Shown here: positions 1-10,377 of the stretch, piece by piece | How positions within the stretch are numbered: the first letter of the stretch is position 1 | Layout of the letters: each line of letters opens with the position of its first letter | From: Dipteris shenzhenensis | Taxonomy: Eukaryota > Polypodiophyta > Polypodiopsida > Gleicheniales | Reading direction: 5' to 3' (one strand) | DNA: 64,000 bases | Assembly: GCA_047967505.1 (NCBI GenBank) | Contig: CM106539.1 | The notes under the pieces: model-generated | The model's input: only the letters and a program-made list of their open reading frames with translations | The model's database searches: none | What the model was told of the DNA's origin: nothing | Made by a program: the position numbers and the translations under genes

Positions 1-1950
1 TGGTTTCCTATTATGACAAGGTCATCCACATAAAGGACCACGATCATACACCTGCCTCCTTCTCTCTAGCTATACAAATTTGCATCAAATGGGCTCCTCC
101 TGAACCTGTTTTGCAGAAAGTAGGCATCAATCCACTGGTACCATACTCGTGGGGCGTGTTTCACAGCCTGCAAAGTGCCTTCTTCAGTTTACAGACTTTA
201 CCTTCTGAATCAGGGATCTGAACCAGGGATCACAAAACCTGGTGGTTGTTCCACATATACCTCCTCCGTGAGATCTCCATTCAGAAAGGTGGATTTTACA
301 TCCATCTGAAACACGGGCCAACTTTCCTATGCTGCTAAAGCCAAAACACTGCGAATCCGAGCTGTGGGAGCAAAAGTATCCTGATAATCAAAACCATGTA
401 CTTGTGCGAATCCTTTTGCCATGAGCCGAGACTTGTACTTATCCAATGTGCCATCGGACTTGTACTTGGTCTTGTACACCCACTTGGTGCCGATTACCTT
501 GCATTTTGGTGGTCAATCCACAAGGTCCCAAGTGTTGTTCTTCATTATGGAGCCATACTCCGACTGCATAGCCTCCATCCACCTATCATCACCCTGTGCC
601 TCTTCAAGACACTTGGGTTCTTCAGCACGGATCACCTCTGTCATCAAAGTGTAGTTGACCAAGTGTTCCTATGCCCTTCTTTGCTCCTCTAATCTCTTGG
701 ACCGGTAGTGTTCGGATGGTTCCTCCTCAATGGTTGGAGGTTCTCTGCCATCCAAAAGCTGCTTTACCCACTTCGGGAATGGCCGTTGCCGTTGTGGTTA
801 TGCAGGCTCTTCTTTCTCTTCTTTATCTTGAATCCTCCCAAGCACCATTGGGGGGGTTCGGTCTATTGTTGGTGGTTGTATTGATAGATATCCTAGTTCT
901 GGTTGTCTGGAAAGGAAGCATCCTCCTCCAATTAATGTGGCTGTTCTGAGAAGACCACATCGTGACTTACTATTACCTTCTTGGTAACAGGATTATAGAG
1001 ATGGTAACCCTTTGCCTCTTCACTATAGCCCAAGAAAATACACTTCCGGCTATTCTGTTCCCATTTGGTCGTGTTAGCATCAGGGACATGCACAAAACAG
1101 TCACATCCAAAAACTCTGAAATGTGTAGCTAAAGGTTTCTTACCAGAAAAGGCCTGCAGTGGAGTCATCCCATTCACAGCCTTCGTGTAGCTACGATTTA
1201 GAATGTAAACTACTGTGTTACATGCTTCAGCCCAGAATGTCTTTGGCAAATCTCTCCCTTTCATCATACTCCTGCCCATTTCGAAGATGACACGCATCTT
1301 GCGCTCTGCTACTCCATTTTGCTGTGGTGTATGTGGCGGGGGTTTCTGCCTCTTGATCCCGTGACTTTTGCAATAACTTTTGAATTCACTTGATGTGAAC
1401 TCACCACCTCTATTTGATCTCAAATTCTTCACCTTCCTCCCCATTTCTTTCTCGACCATCACATGCCATTCTTTGAACTTACTAAAAGCCTCATCTTTAG
1501 TCTTTAGGAAGTATATCCACATCCTTCTATTGTAGTCATCGATCAGCGTCATGAAGTAGTAGGAACCACCCAAAGCTTCCGTCTCCATCTTTCCGCAGAG
1601 GTCCGTGTGAACGAGCTCTAGAGGAGCTTTTGCCCTGCTAGCCTCTTTAGGAAAGGGCTGCCAATGCTGCTTGCCCATCATGCAAGTTTCACATACATCG
1701 GGCAGATCTATAATTTCTTGTAGGTCTGCAATCATTCCACTTTTATGCATCTCCTTTAAAGAACTAAGGTTTAGATGACCAAACCTCTCATGCCACAGCT
1801 TAGTGTTACTCACATTGGCTCAAGCACTGAAAGCTGAGAGTTCGTAGATGTTGTTGCGCCGTGTACCTTTACCAATGACCTTCCCTTGAAGATCCAAAAT
1901 CTGTGCATCATTCTTATCAAAGTGAACTTTCCCAATTGGGTGACCGACCC
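1..1950 (-). pseudogene. Ty1/copia pol fragment (pre-integrase, integrase, partial RT)
   Basis: Read on the minus strand, the fragment starts near 1945 with a shifted pre-integrase stretch (QILDLQGK). A long open frame follows at 1813-932, with the zinc-binding WHERFGH...CETC motif and the integrase core. The core keeps its first Asp (HTDLCG) and its Glu (GVAER), but the second catalytic Asp is Asn (RSNRGGE). The reverse transcriptase from about 700 to 1 contains KWVYKTKY, FQMDVKS and YVDDL, interrupted by a TGA (VD*PPK), a TAG (LAA*ESW) and at least one frameshift. RNase H and the 3' LTR would lie left of the window. The 5' end is also missing, because gypsy-type sequence begins within a few hundred bases. 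The element is dead. The family call is firm from domain order (integrase before RT). Confidence 0.93.
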
Positions 1951-2329
1951 AATCGGTCCAAAAACCGCCGATTGGAGGTCAGTCCCGAAATAGGCCACTT
2001 ACCACATGATAGAACCGTGGTGTAGAATAGAGTAACTAACCTACAGTCTCCGAGATCTCATCTGGGGCTCCAAACAGGCCCCACAGCCCAAGAGTGGGCT
2101 GCCCCAAGAAATGCTCCATCTACCCTTAGTGCGGTCCATCATGGGATGCCTTCCTACACTTGCATGTAGCCTAGTTGGTAGTGTGCCAAATCTATCTGAA
2201 GTCGTCCAGCCATCAGGACACACATGGCCCCCATCTGGTGTCCAAACCAAGACCTACTAGATAACCGAGCTACTCAAATGCCTTCTTCTCATATGGGGGG
2301 ATTACAAGTAGAGTTAGCTGGTTCCCACA
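1951..2329. other. Junction between copia and gypsy fragments
   Basis: No open frame of known family was recognised here. The left part carries a short palindromic 'gaccgacccaatcggtc' stretch, which echoes the GACCGAC/GTCGG-rich LTR sequence near 42.3 kb. The exact breakpoint between the minus-strand copia fragment on the left and the minus-strand gypsy gag on the right could not be set. Confidence 0.4.
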
Positions 2330-3830
2330 TAGTTACACGAGAGTGGAGCATTGATATCTAATAGACCCTCTGCACCTTCTACATAGTACACTGGGTACTC
2401 TGTTTCATACTCATATGACGAGTCTACTTCCTCCACTTGTAATTGATGTATTGGAACTACTTGAGGAGCTAGATTTGGTGCTCTTGGATATGGTCGTGGA
2501 TTTGGATTCCTAAGTAGTTGTGGGACTTGTGTCCAAATGGGAACAAGATTTAGCTTCGGAGCGAGGGGCGCTTGTCTATCACTTGCCTATACACTAGCAT
2601 GGGTGCCACTTGATATTGTTGAGGTCGAGGCAGGTTGTTGCGCATGTTAAAGATGCAACTCATGGCCATCGATGATGCAGATATGGCACCACAACCTTGG
2701 TGGTGGATTTGCTTGTGCAGTGATCCTGGCTCTTAGGACCGAGCACTCATTTGCTGTATGATTGGCCATGCGATGTGGACACCAGACATTTTCTCACTGT
2801 GGATATGTCTGAGTTGGCAGTTGAGACAAGTGAAGTTTTTGTTCCATGGCATGCATCATGTCTTCTTTCAGCTTCATGGTCATCGCCTCTAGGCGATCTT
2901 CATTTGATGTTTTGGCAATGGACTTGGATTTACCTTTTTTCGAGTGCTTATCTCGAAACCTAGATCTTCTGTCATCACTACTAGTGTATGAGTCAGTCAT
3001 GCCATCCTTGATGTCAATGGCTGCCGCATGAGCAGTACTTAACATGTCATAGCTGCTTATCTTTTTCATATCCTTTTGGATTTTCTTTCTTAGTCTTGCA
3101 ATGGACCAGGCCGTAAGGTACTTTGCATCGAGGCATGGGTCACATTTGGCGATTAGTCTTTTCATCTTACCCAAGTACGTGCGTACATCTTCTCGACGGC
3201 CTTGTTCAATCTTGCTTAGTTGGAGAGTGGGATCATCTTGTAGCCTCTCCATTTGAAAGCATCTTTCAAATTCTATTTGAAGCAGGTCCCATGTGGCGCG
3301 CTCTTCTACTAGAAGTTCTAGGTACCATTCAGACGCTTCATCAGTTAAGGCCATGGGAAACCAAGCCACCTTGGTTTCATGGGATTGATCTCCACCTGCT
3401 CAAGCATGTGGCATCAAAATGCTAGAGGAATCGGGCTGGCTCTCCCCTACCATTATATTTGGAAAGTTCTAGTGTTCCCAAGGGGTGCCTACCTTGAGTC
3501 TTATTATTTCTTTGATTAAAGAAATTGTCAGCCTCTGCATCAAGGTCGATATCCCCATCATTGTCACCGATGGCGTCCAGCCATGCTGTGGTGTGGAGGA
3601 GTTAAAGGGAGTGATTGAATCTCAGGGGGGATTCGGGGTAGAGGATTGTTGGGGGTGTTGGTTGTAGCAGAGCTGTATGTGAATTTGGCGAGCATTGGAG
3701 TCAGAGTCATTGGCCAGAACGTAGCTGCATGTAGATTGGGTGAGATGTCTCTGCCGCAAGTGTGGGTGTGGATGTAGTTTTATTGGGAGGGTTAGAGTGG
3801 TGTTAGTTTGTGTAGGGACCATCATGTTAA
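2330..3830 (-). pseudogene. Ty3/gypsy gag relic
   Basis: Reading right to left, an N-terminal region is followed by an acidic stretch and a gag entry motif (LGTLELSKYNGRGEPARF, with a TAG after RFL) near 3590-3420. A frameshift near 3400 leads into the retrotransposon gag domain at 3369-2794 (WFPMALTDEASEWYLELL ... LSKIEQ ... RTYLGKMKRLIAKCDP). A zinc-knuckle-like WCPHRMANHTANEC lies at about 2790-2740. Beyond it a Tyr/Glu-rich tail (YEYETEYPVYYVEGAEG) runs to about 2330. No protease or RT follows, so the element is cut at this end. Its orientation and spacing suit the LTR end and primer site at 6504-6524, which would be its 5' end. That pairing is an inference. Confidence 0.85.
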
Positions 3831-4185
3831 TAATGTACCTAAGATTGTCCTACATGTGTAGAGAACTATGCCGGTGCAAACGGATCGTTAATCGGAGGTC
3901 ACGGCATGAAGATACGACCGAATTTGTGCGAAACGAGGCCCACATGGGGGCACGAATGAGCGAGTGCTAGGGATGCCAAAATGATGTGCAATGGGTTGTA
4001 AAAATGCCCCTTATAGTGTTGATTCTGTGTGTGAAATTTTGGTTCAAGTGGGGTTTAGTTTGGGTCCCAAACGGTGGGCATGATACGAAGTGTTGAAGTA
4101 GGGGTAAATTTGGCCTTTTTGGGGGGGGCTTGGTCTTAAGGGTGGTGTGAATGGACTTTAAGTCCAATTGAGGGGTTTGAACCAA
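3831..4185. other. Unassigned sequence upstream of the gypsy gag
   Basis: No recognisable protein is encoded. If the gag at 2330-3830 belongs to the LTR end at 6524, this stretch and the repeats to its right form an unusually long untranslated leader. G-runs and a CA/TG-poor composition are the only notable features. Confidence 0.4.
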
Positions 4186-4425
4186 GTTAATTCTAGTTAG
4201 ATTAACTAACTTATATCCTCCCCAGTTACTAGAACTGGGTAGTTAACCTAACTAGTTTTATTAGCTACAGTTAGTTACTAACTGAAGGTTTGTTAAACTA
4301 ACCTAGTTGTTAGTAACTAACTTAGGTTAAACCTAACTAAGTTAGACTAACCTAACCTAGGTTAAACTAACCTAAGCTAGGTCTAACTAACCTAACCTTG
4401 GTTAGTCTTAGGGTTAGGTTAGTAT
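4186..4425. repeat. Degenerate CTAACC/GGTTAG word array
   Basis: About 240 bp are built almost entirely from short words such as taacctaac, ggttaaac, ctaactaac and taacctagg, running in both orientations and forming short palindromes (cctaggtt, ttaggttaa). It resembles telomere-type vocabulary, but it is neither regular nor in one orientation, so it is not a true telomeric tract. An AT-rich stretch with poly-T runs follows to about 4480. Confidence 0.75.
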
Positions 4426-4489
4426 TTTTTTATTTATTTTTTTAATTAATATAATAAATTGATTTTTTTTTAATTTATTAGGGGGGGGA

Positions 4490-4963
4490 TTTCGAACGGC
4501 GGCGGTGGGGGGGGGTTACGCGCGATAGCGGGGGGTGGAAGGGAGGGTAGAGGGGAGGGGAGGTTGGAGGGGAGGGGGAGCGCAGAGAGGTGATGGGAGG
4601 TCGAGAGCTTGGGCGAGCGGGCTGAGTGGAGAGGGCGGAGGGGAGGAGAAACACAGAGAGGGGAGGGGAGGTGGAGAGGAGGTTGGAGCGCAGGGAGAGA
4701 GGTGGAGAGGAGGTTGGGGCATGGATGGCGGAGGGCGCAGGTGGCGGGGGCGAGCGAGCGCTGCCACTGGTGGCTCCGTCGTTAACGGGGCGGGTGTTGC
4801 ACCAACCTAGGCTAGCGCTACGCACGAGCATCACCTACTGATGGGCCTCGCTGCGGGCATCGCCGCCTGAACAGCAAGGGCTAAGGCTCAAGGGCCTTAA
4901 GCCCTTGTCAATTAGAAAGGGCCTTAGGCCCTTAGTCTAGGGAGAGGCTCATGAGCAGAGGGT

Positions 4964-4994
<31 letters not shown>

Positions 4995-5017
4995 GGGGGA
5001 AAGAGAGACAAAGAGAG

Positions 5018-5069
<52 letters not shown>

Positions 5070-5530
5070 GGGGGGGGGGAGAGATGGGGGGGTGTGGGGG
5101 TGGAGATGGTAGGGGGGGAGGGAAGGGGGGTGGTGGGATGGAAGGGTGTGGGGGAGTGGTGGAGGGGGTGGTGAAGAGGGAGGGGGGAAAGGGTGGGGGT
5201 TGAGATGGGAGGGGGGCTGGTGGAAATGGAGGAGGGGGGGGGGAAGGGTAGTAGTGGAGGGGGTGGTGGAGAGGGAGGGGGGGTGGGGGAAATGAAAGGG
5301 TGGGGGTGGAGATGGGAGGGGGGGTGGTAATGGAAGGGGGGGTGGAGGGTTGAGTGGGGGTGGAGGAGATGGAAGGGGGGGGGGGAGGTGGAGATGGAGG
5401 AGGGGGGTTGATGGAGGGGAGGATGGAGGGGGAGATGGAGGAGGGAGGGGGGGGAAATGGGGGCAGTGGAGATGGAAGGGGTGGAGGGTGGAGGGGGAGA
5501 TGGAGGAGGGAGAGGGGGGAAAAAAGAAAA
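4490..5530. repeat. G/A-dominated simple-sequence tract with (GA)n and G21
   Basis: About 1 kb is strongly purine-rich on the plus strand. From about 4960 onward it is almost free of C. It contains interrupted (GA)n at about 4962-5058, an uninterrupted run of 21 G at 5059-5079, and degenerate GGGTGGAGATGGA-type units out to 5520. Open frames on both strands (Gly/Arg-rich or Pro/Ser-rich) follow only from this composition and are not genes. Such tracts can adopt triplex or quadruplex structures and are prone to assembly error. Confidence 0.9.
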
Positions 5531-5893
5531 AAACTTAACGGATAGAAAACTTTGACGGAAAATGGAAAACTTTGATGGAAATCCAAAGGGCGGAAGAGAT
5601 GGTCACCTAAATGCTCTCCAAGTCTTTCTCGATGTAACGGGATTGTTGAGGACCAATGGATGGTGGGTGGATGGAAAGGGAGGTGGTGGAGATGGAAGGG
5701 GTGGAGGGTGGAGGGGGAGATGAAGGAGGGAGAGGGGGGGAAAAAAGAAAAAAACTTGACGGACAGAAAACTTTGACAAAAAATGGAAAACTTTGATGGA
5801 AATCCAAAGGGAGGAAGAGATGGTCACCTGAACGCTCTCCAAGTCTTTCTCAATGTAACAGGATTGTTGAGGACCAATGGACGGTGGGTGGAT
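5471..5893. repeat. Two-copy tandem repeat, 220-bp period
   Basis: The block starting gatggaagggg at 5471 recurs at 5691. Both copies include the G/A-rich head, the 'gaaaaaaacttgacgga' type stretch, the 'ggaaatccaaaggg' block and 'attgttgaggaccaatgg', with only scattered substitutions. The second copy diverges after about 5893. This is a direct tandem duplication of recent to moderate age. Confidence 0.9.
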
Positions 5894-6503
5894 GGCTAGG
5901 TTATCACTGGCCAGATGAGCTTGAAGTAACTTACCATGTGAGGATGGGAGTAGGGTGGTGGTCAATGGAGGGGGAGGAGTGTCTTGCATAGGGCTCGGAA
6001 TGTGGGAAAGAGGATGGAGGCAAGATGTGAAAGAAAAAGTATGAGAGGGATGGGTGTTCTTTTATAAGGAAGGAGGGGGAGCTCTAGATTTAGTCAAACA
6101 CATGTCCACCTTTGAATTTGTCCAAGTTTGACTAGGGAGGTGGTATTAATTTTTCTTTTGGGTTATGGCATTTAGAACCTTTAATCATCGATTGCCCATA
6201 ACTTTTGGTGGTTGTGTCAGAATGTGATTTCGTAAAAAAGGAGAAATGTTCAGAATTTCAAGCTCTACACTCTAACAACCATCATATGGTCTAATTTATT
6301 TCTTAAGGTGTTGTTTTTCTAGAAAATATGCATTTTACTAAGACGATAACAAAGAGTTTCAGCTAGGATTTTTTTTTTTTCTTTACTTGAGTTGGAAAAG
6401 TTTTAGCTCTCCTAGCTCTTGAGTGATATGTTCATGAAAGTTCAAAGTAGTTTGTCTTTTACACATACCTGTGTATGTTTACTCATTACTTGAGATGCTA
6501 GTC
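5894..6503. other. No gene recognised
   Basis: This stretch has no convincing open frame or repeat. A TATA-like 'cttttataagg' occurs near 6060. It may be leader sequence of the minus-strand gypsy element whose primer site lies just to the right. Confidence 0.4.
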
Positions 6504-6521
6504 TCCCCAACAGCCATGCCA
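6504..6521 (-). other. Probable primer binding site (TGGCRYSG type)
   Basis: The minus strand reads TGGCATGGCTGTTGGGGA, two bases beyond an LTR end CCAACA. It is close to the TGGCGCC... primer sites common in plant gypsy (Athila/Tat-like) elements, with several substitutions. It marks a minus-strand element whose LTR lies to the right and whose interior lies to the left. Confidence 0.55.
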
Positions 6522-6775
6522 AATGTTGGTTCTTTCCCACGGCTTTCGTGGGAAGAGCAAGGTATTCTCAATATGTAGGATTCTGAGGCTAATTGTCACC
6601 TACAAATATATCAAGGTTGTCGTTTGTAGTATACATGTAGGTTAGGACCTCGAGTCATGTTCTGGTGAGAGACGTAGGCTTAAGTGTGGTAAGCAAACAT
6701 AGTGCATGCATGTGTCAAGGAACGTGTATCATCATGGTTGAGGTAATGAAGGCTTTCGTCTTCATTGGGGGTTGT

Positions 6776-6947
6776 AGGGTTTAGGAGGAGTTTAAGGGTT
6801 AGAAGGAGGTTCCAGGGTTTAGAAGGAGGCTCCAAGGTTAGAAGGAGTTCCAAGGTTTAGAAGGAGGTCCAAGGTTTAGAGAGAGTTCCAGAGTTTAGAA
6901 GGAGGTTCCAAAGTTTAGAAGAGGTTCCATGGTTTAGAGTAGAGTAC
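6776..6947. repeat. Minisatellite, about 19-20-bp unit, roughly 9 copies
   Basis: The units follow ggtttagaaggaggttcca with small length changes and point differences. A shorter degenerate version occurs at about 33757-33862 in the related LTR, which supports common ancestry of the two LTRs. Confidence 0.85.
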
Positions 6948-7054
6948 ATGGTGCACTCGTGTCCCTTGTAAATCATGGAGATTAAGGGTTGAGAAACTAA
7001 GGGTTTAGGGGGAGCATAGGAGTGGGAGAGGAAGGAGGTGTAAGAGCATGGGGG

Positions 7055-7195
7055 AAAGAAGAGAGAGGAGGGAGGAGGAGGAGGAGGAGGAGAAGGGAGG
7101 AGGAGGGAGGAGGAGGAGGAGGAGGGAGGAGGAGGAGGAAGAGGGAGGAAGAGAAGGGAGGAGGAGGAGGGAGGAGGAGAGGAAGAGGATGGGTT
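7055..7195. repeat. GGA/GAG microsatellite
   Basis: Imperfect (GGA)n/(GAG)n of about 140 bp. Poly-Glu/Gly/Arg and poly-Leu/Pro/Ser frames on the two strands come from composition alone. Confidence 0.9.
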
Positions 7196-7376
7196 ACAAG
7201 GTTGAAGGAGAGGGGAGGAGGAGTTGCAAGGTTAGGATATGCTTTTGGATGTGGAGTGCAAGGAAGCATGGACACTTGAGACAATTGCTTGGAATACCAA
7301 AGTAGAACTCAATACAATATCCCAAAGGGTGTGGGCTTCATTCCATTACATGCAGGAATTGTAAGACATTCTCTCT

Positions 7377-7792
7377 ACATGTAGAACTTGCATATAGAAG
7401 TTGCATGTAGGAGTTGCATGTAGAACTCGCATGTAGAACTTGCATGTAGAACTCACATGTAGGAGTTGCATGTAGAACTCGCGTGTAGAACTCGCATGTA
7501 GGAGTGGCATGTAGAACTCGCATGTAGAACTCGCATGTAGGAGTCACATGTAGAACTCGCATGTAGAACTCGCATGTAGGAGTTGCATGTACAAGTTGCA
7601 TGTAGAAGTTGCATGTAGAACTCGCATGTAGAACTCGCATGTAGGAGTTGCATGTAGGAGGTGCATGTAGAACTTGCATGTAGAACTCACATGTAGGAGT
7701 TGCATGTAGAACTCACATGTAGAACTCGCATGTAGGAATTGCATGTAGGAATCGTATGTAGAACTTGCATGTAGGAATCGTATGTAGAACTT
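7377..7792. repeat. 32-unit minisatellite of exactly 13 bp
   Basis: Thirty-two units of 13 bp (416 bp) with no length change. There are two main unit types, gcatgtagaactc (A) and gcatgtaggagtt (B). B occurs mostly every third unit (units 7, 10, 13, 16, 22, 25, 28), giving a 39-bp higher-order period. Because 13 is not a multiple of 3 and the unit lacks stops on the minus strand, all three minus frames stay open and give artefactual Met/Cys/Thr/Ser-rich frames. Confidence 0.95.
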
Positions 7793-9033
7793 GCAATGTG
7801 TAGAACATGCAAGTTGGATTTCTAAGAGGGATTATTTCTAGCCTTATGCAAGTACAAGCGGAGCTTTGCCGCTACTCTATACACACATTTTGTTCTACCT
7901 AAGTCCATGTTGGCACAGAGACAACAGATTTCCATATCCAGGCCACCATTTGCAGTTTTGACACTCCCGGTGGATCCAGAGTGGTCCAAAACTTCTACCT
8001 GAGAAGGTGCTTCTAGTTCCGTGAACTTTTGAAGGTGTGGTAAATCTCTGTCTACTCCAACGTCTTCATTTCGCCATTTCCTGTGTGAGTGGGATCTCAA
8101 CATTTGGGCCTCCATTTGCAAAGCTGTCTATCCCATTGGATCCGGGATTTGCCTGAAACATATGTCTACAAAGTTGGTTGCCATTCCGTGAAGAATTGAC
8201 AGAGTTGGCATTGAAGGAAATTTCTCAAAGTTTCCAAGACCTTCTCATTGATTGCCATGTGGCATTTTGGCTAAGGTTAAGTTTCCTAAGGTTCATTTTT
8301 GCAAGTAAATGCAAGGATTGACTGGCTCTTACTCCATCCTTAAATGAGATTTTGGAGTTGTGGCAGAAGAGAGATATTTGTAGATTGTTTTGCTGAGTTT
8401 GATTATGCAGTGACGCCCATGTTTTGAGACATCCTAGGTTCTACTTTCACTAGCAGTCATTGTCATAAGGCTGTGATTTCTTGCATATACCTTATGCAGA
8501 TGACTCTGATTGTAGTCTAAACCATGTGCCCTCATTTATGGTTTGCATTGGGTTGTAGTGGATGCTTTACAGGCCATTTTGATGCATTGCGATCCTTGTT
8601 GGATGCGCTGATAGGCCCAGATTGCCTTGTGGGATGCTTTATTGATGGACGTTTAGCACACAAATGCTATTTCATGTTGAGGGATAGCTTTGACATGTAT
8701 TGTAGTGGATGCACAGGTTATGCTATGATCTTTTGGATGAGACATTATTGATGCTTATGCCCATGGACGGTGTTTATGCTTGAGGCATTTGGCTCTTATT
8801 GTGGCATTATATTTGCCATTGTTTTGTCATTGTGGTTGACATTTTCTTTTGGGCCAAATTTGCTCATATGGATGCATAGTATATGCACATGAGTCAGATG
8901 CATTTTGATGTTTTGAGCCTTGAGTTTTGGTGATACTATCCTTCATTAAAGCAAACATATTGGATGCACCTGGTATTTGGTGTGATTTCTCTTTTGCAGG
9001 TACTAGCATTTGGGATTTTCTTTCATTTGCATC
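7793..9033. other. Unassigned sequence upstream of the copia gag
   Basis: No known domain was found. A minus-strand frame of 99 residues at 8121-7822 has no recognisable family. The 5' LTR expected for the copia element starting at 9034 was not found: nothing here matches the TGTGGGGGTTAAAGGCC start of its 3' LTR, and no standard primer site is present. Confidence 0.5.
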
Positions 9034-9735
9034 ATGGCATCCTCTTCCATGTCTGAAAAGAAGTTTTTCAAGATTAAAAAGTTTGATGGGACAAACTTTT
9101 CTTTGTGGAAAGAGCAGATAAGGGATGTGCTTATTCAAAAGAAGCAGATTAAACCCTTGGTAGGGATTGAAGCTAAGCGTGCAAATATGTCTGAGGATGA
9201 TTGAAATGAGTTGGATGCATTAGCAAAGTCTACTATTAGACTTCATCTTGCAGAATCTGTTTATTTCATGGTAATAAATGAGCAGACTACATAAGATTTG
9301 TGGAAGAAATTGTGTGCCACTTATGAGAAGGAAACTACCTCTAATAAAGTTTACCTCATGAAGAGGTTGTTGGAGCTGCAGATGAAGGAAGGGGTCTCCA
9401 TTGCTTCTCACTTGAATGAATTCAATATTATTTTCAGCCAACTTCAGGCTCAGAAGATGAATTTCGATGCGGAGACTAAGGCAATATTTCTCTTATGTTC
9501 ATTGCCATCCTCATGGGATACCTTCCATACAACTATCAGTAACTCTGCACCTGGTGGAAAACTGAAGTTTGATGATGTTGTGGGTAGCTTGTTGGCCGAG
9601 GAGATTAGATGAAAGTCTATGGATGGCAACAAGCAGGATGCAGCCTTAAATGTGCAAAGGGGTAGAAATAGTTCAAGGGGAAGTCCCAAGAAAGAGGGAA
9701 GCAAATCTAGGGCACAGAGCATTGAGTATTACACT
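9034..9735 (+). pseudogene. copia gag (UBN2-type) with damaged zinc knuckle
   Basis: The chosen start is the ATG at 9034, just before MASSSMSEKKFFKIKKFDG. FDGTNFSLWKEQIRDVL and the LWKKLCATYEKE...LLELQMKEG...LCSLPSSWDTF blocks are the hallmark of copia capsid. A TGA (EDD*NELDAL, where Trp is usual), a TAA (EQTT*DLW) and a TGA (EIR*KSM, where Arg is usual) interrupt it. At 9722-9760 the CCHC knuckle is recognisable only as YY...GKKGHMKKDC. The first Cys reads Tyr, and a one-base shift breaks the frame. Confidence 0.9.
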
Positions 9736-9752
9736 GAGGCAAGAAGGGTCAT

Positions 9753-10357
9753 ATGAAAAAGGATTGCTACAAGCTGAAAAGAGAGCAAAAGGATAAGAAA
9801 AAGAATGCAAATTGGGGTGCAAATAAGAAGAAAGAGATTCCAAGTGAGGACAAAGGAAAAATGAAGATCGAGGAGATTAATGCAGTCACTGACGATAGTG
9901 ACAATGACATTTTCTTTATGTCTAGTCTACCTGAAAACTTGCTCACCACTTTAGATGATGCATATTCCCAGGATTGGATTTTGGATTCTGGTGCTTCATT
10001 CCATGTTACTCCCCATAGGGAATGGTTTTCCACTTAAGACAATGGAAAGCCAGGTTGTGTGCATCTTGAAAATAACTATGCATGTGACATAGTGGGAGTA
10101 GGTGAGTGGGAGTAGGTGACATAAAGTTTTCTTTTGCAAATGGGTCTGCATTTGTTTTAAAAAATGTGAGACACGTGCCTAAGTTGACCAAGAGTCTTAT
10201 TTCAGTGGGTCAACTAGATGATGCTGGTTTTCAGACCACTTTTGGCTTTCAAAGTTGGAAATTTCAGAAGGGCTCTATGGTTTTGGCTAGGGGTGCCAAG
10301 TGTGGGACTTTGTATCCCTTACATGTATCAGGGGTGTCTGATCATGTTGTTGAATAA
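9753..10357 (+). pseudogene. copia aspartic protease region
   Basis: The frame resumes at the end of the zinc knuckle (KKDCYKLKREQ). A Lys-rich linker leads to the active-site motif DWILDSGASFHVTP (about 9975-10016). A TAA follows at REWFST*, and a 14-bp tandem duplication at 10092-10119 shifts the frame. The C-terminal part (FANGSAFVLKNVRHVP...LISVGQLDDAG) continues to a TAA at 10355. The catalytic DSG is intact, but the product cannot be made in one piece. Confidence 0.9.
10092..10119. repeat. 14-bp perfect tandem duplication inside the protease frame
   Basis: gtgggagtaggtga occurs twice with no spacer (10092-10105 and 10106-10119). The 14-bp insertion shifts the reading frame between the two halves of the protease domain. 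Confidence 0.95.
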
Positions 10358-10377
10358 CCGAGCAGCCAAGTACTTCT

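Larger units (their letters stand above)
6524..7376 (-). mobile_element. LTR of a minus-strand gypsy-type element
   Basis: On the plus strand the LTR begins TGTTGGTTC directly beside the probable primer site. Its content is related to the region starting at 33529: both share, in order, 'ttgtcacctac', 'ttgtagtata', 'acatgtag', a 'gagagaygtaggyttaag' block and then TTTAGAAGGAG-type short repeats. The far boundary is not defined. The minisatellites at 6776, 7055 and 7377 may all lie inside this LTR. Confidence 0.55.

Noticed and set aside
4186-4425. Interstitial telomere or chromosome end
   Set aside because: The words occur in both orientations and without a regular unit, and coding relics lie on both sides.
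4478-5586. Long Pro/Ser-rich or Gly/Arg-rich open frames on both strands
   Set aside because: They come from G/A-rich simple sequence that lacks stops. No domain, conserved motif or credible start is present.
7022-7305. Glu/Arg-rich and Leu/Pro-rich frames
   Set aside because: Products of a GGA microsatellite.
7338-7744. Cys/Met/Thr-repeat protein on the minus strand
   Set aside because: All three frames are open because the 13-bp unit has no stops. It is a minisatellite, not a gene.
7377-7792. CRISPR-like array
   Set aside because: The units are contiguous 13-mers without spacers, in a plant nuclear context.
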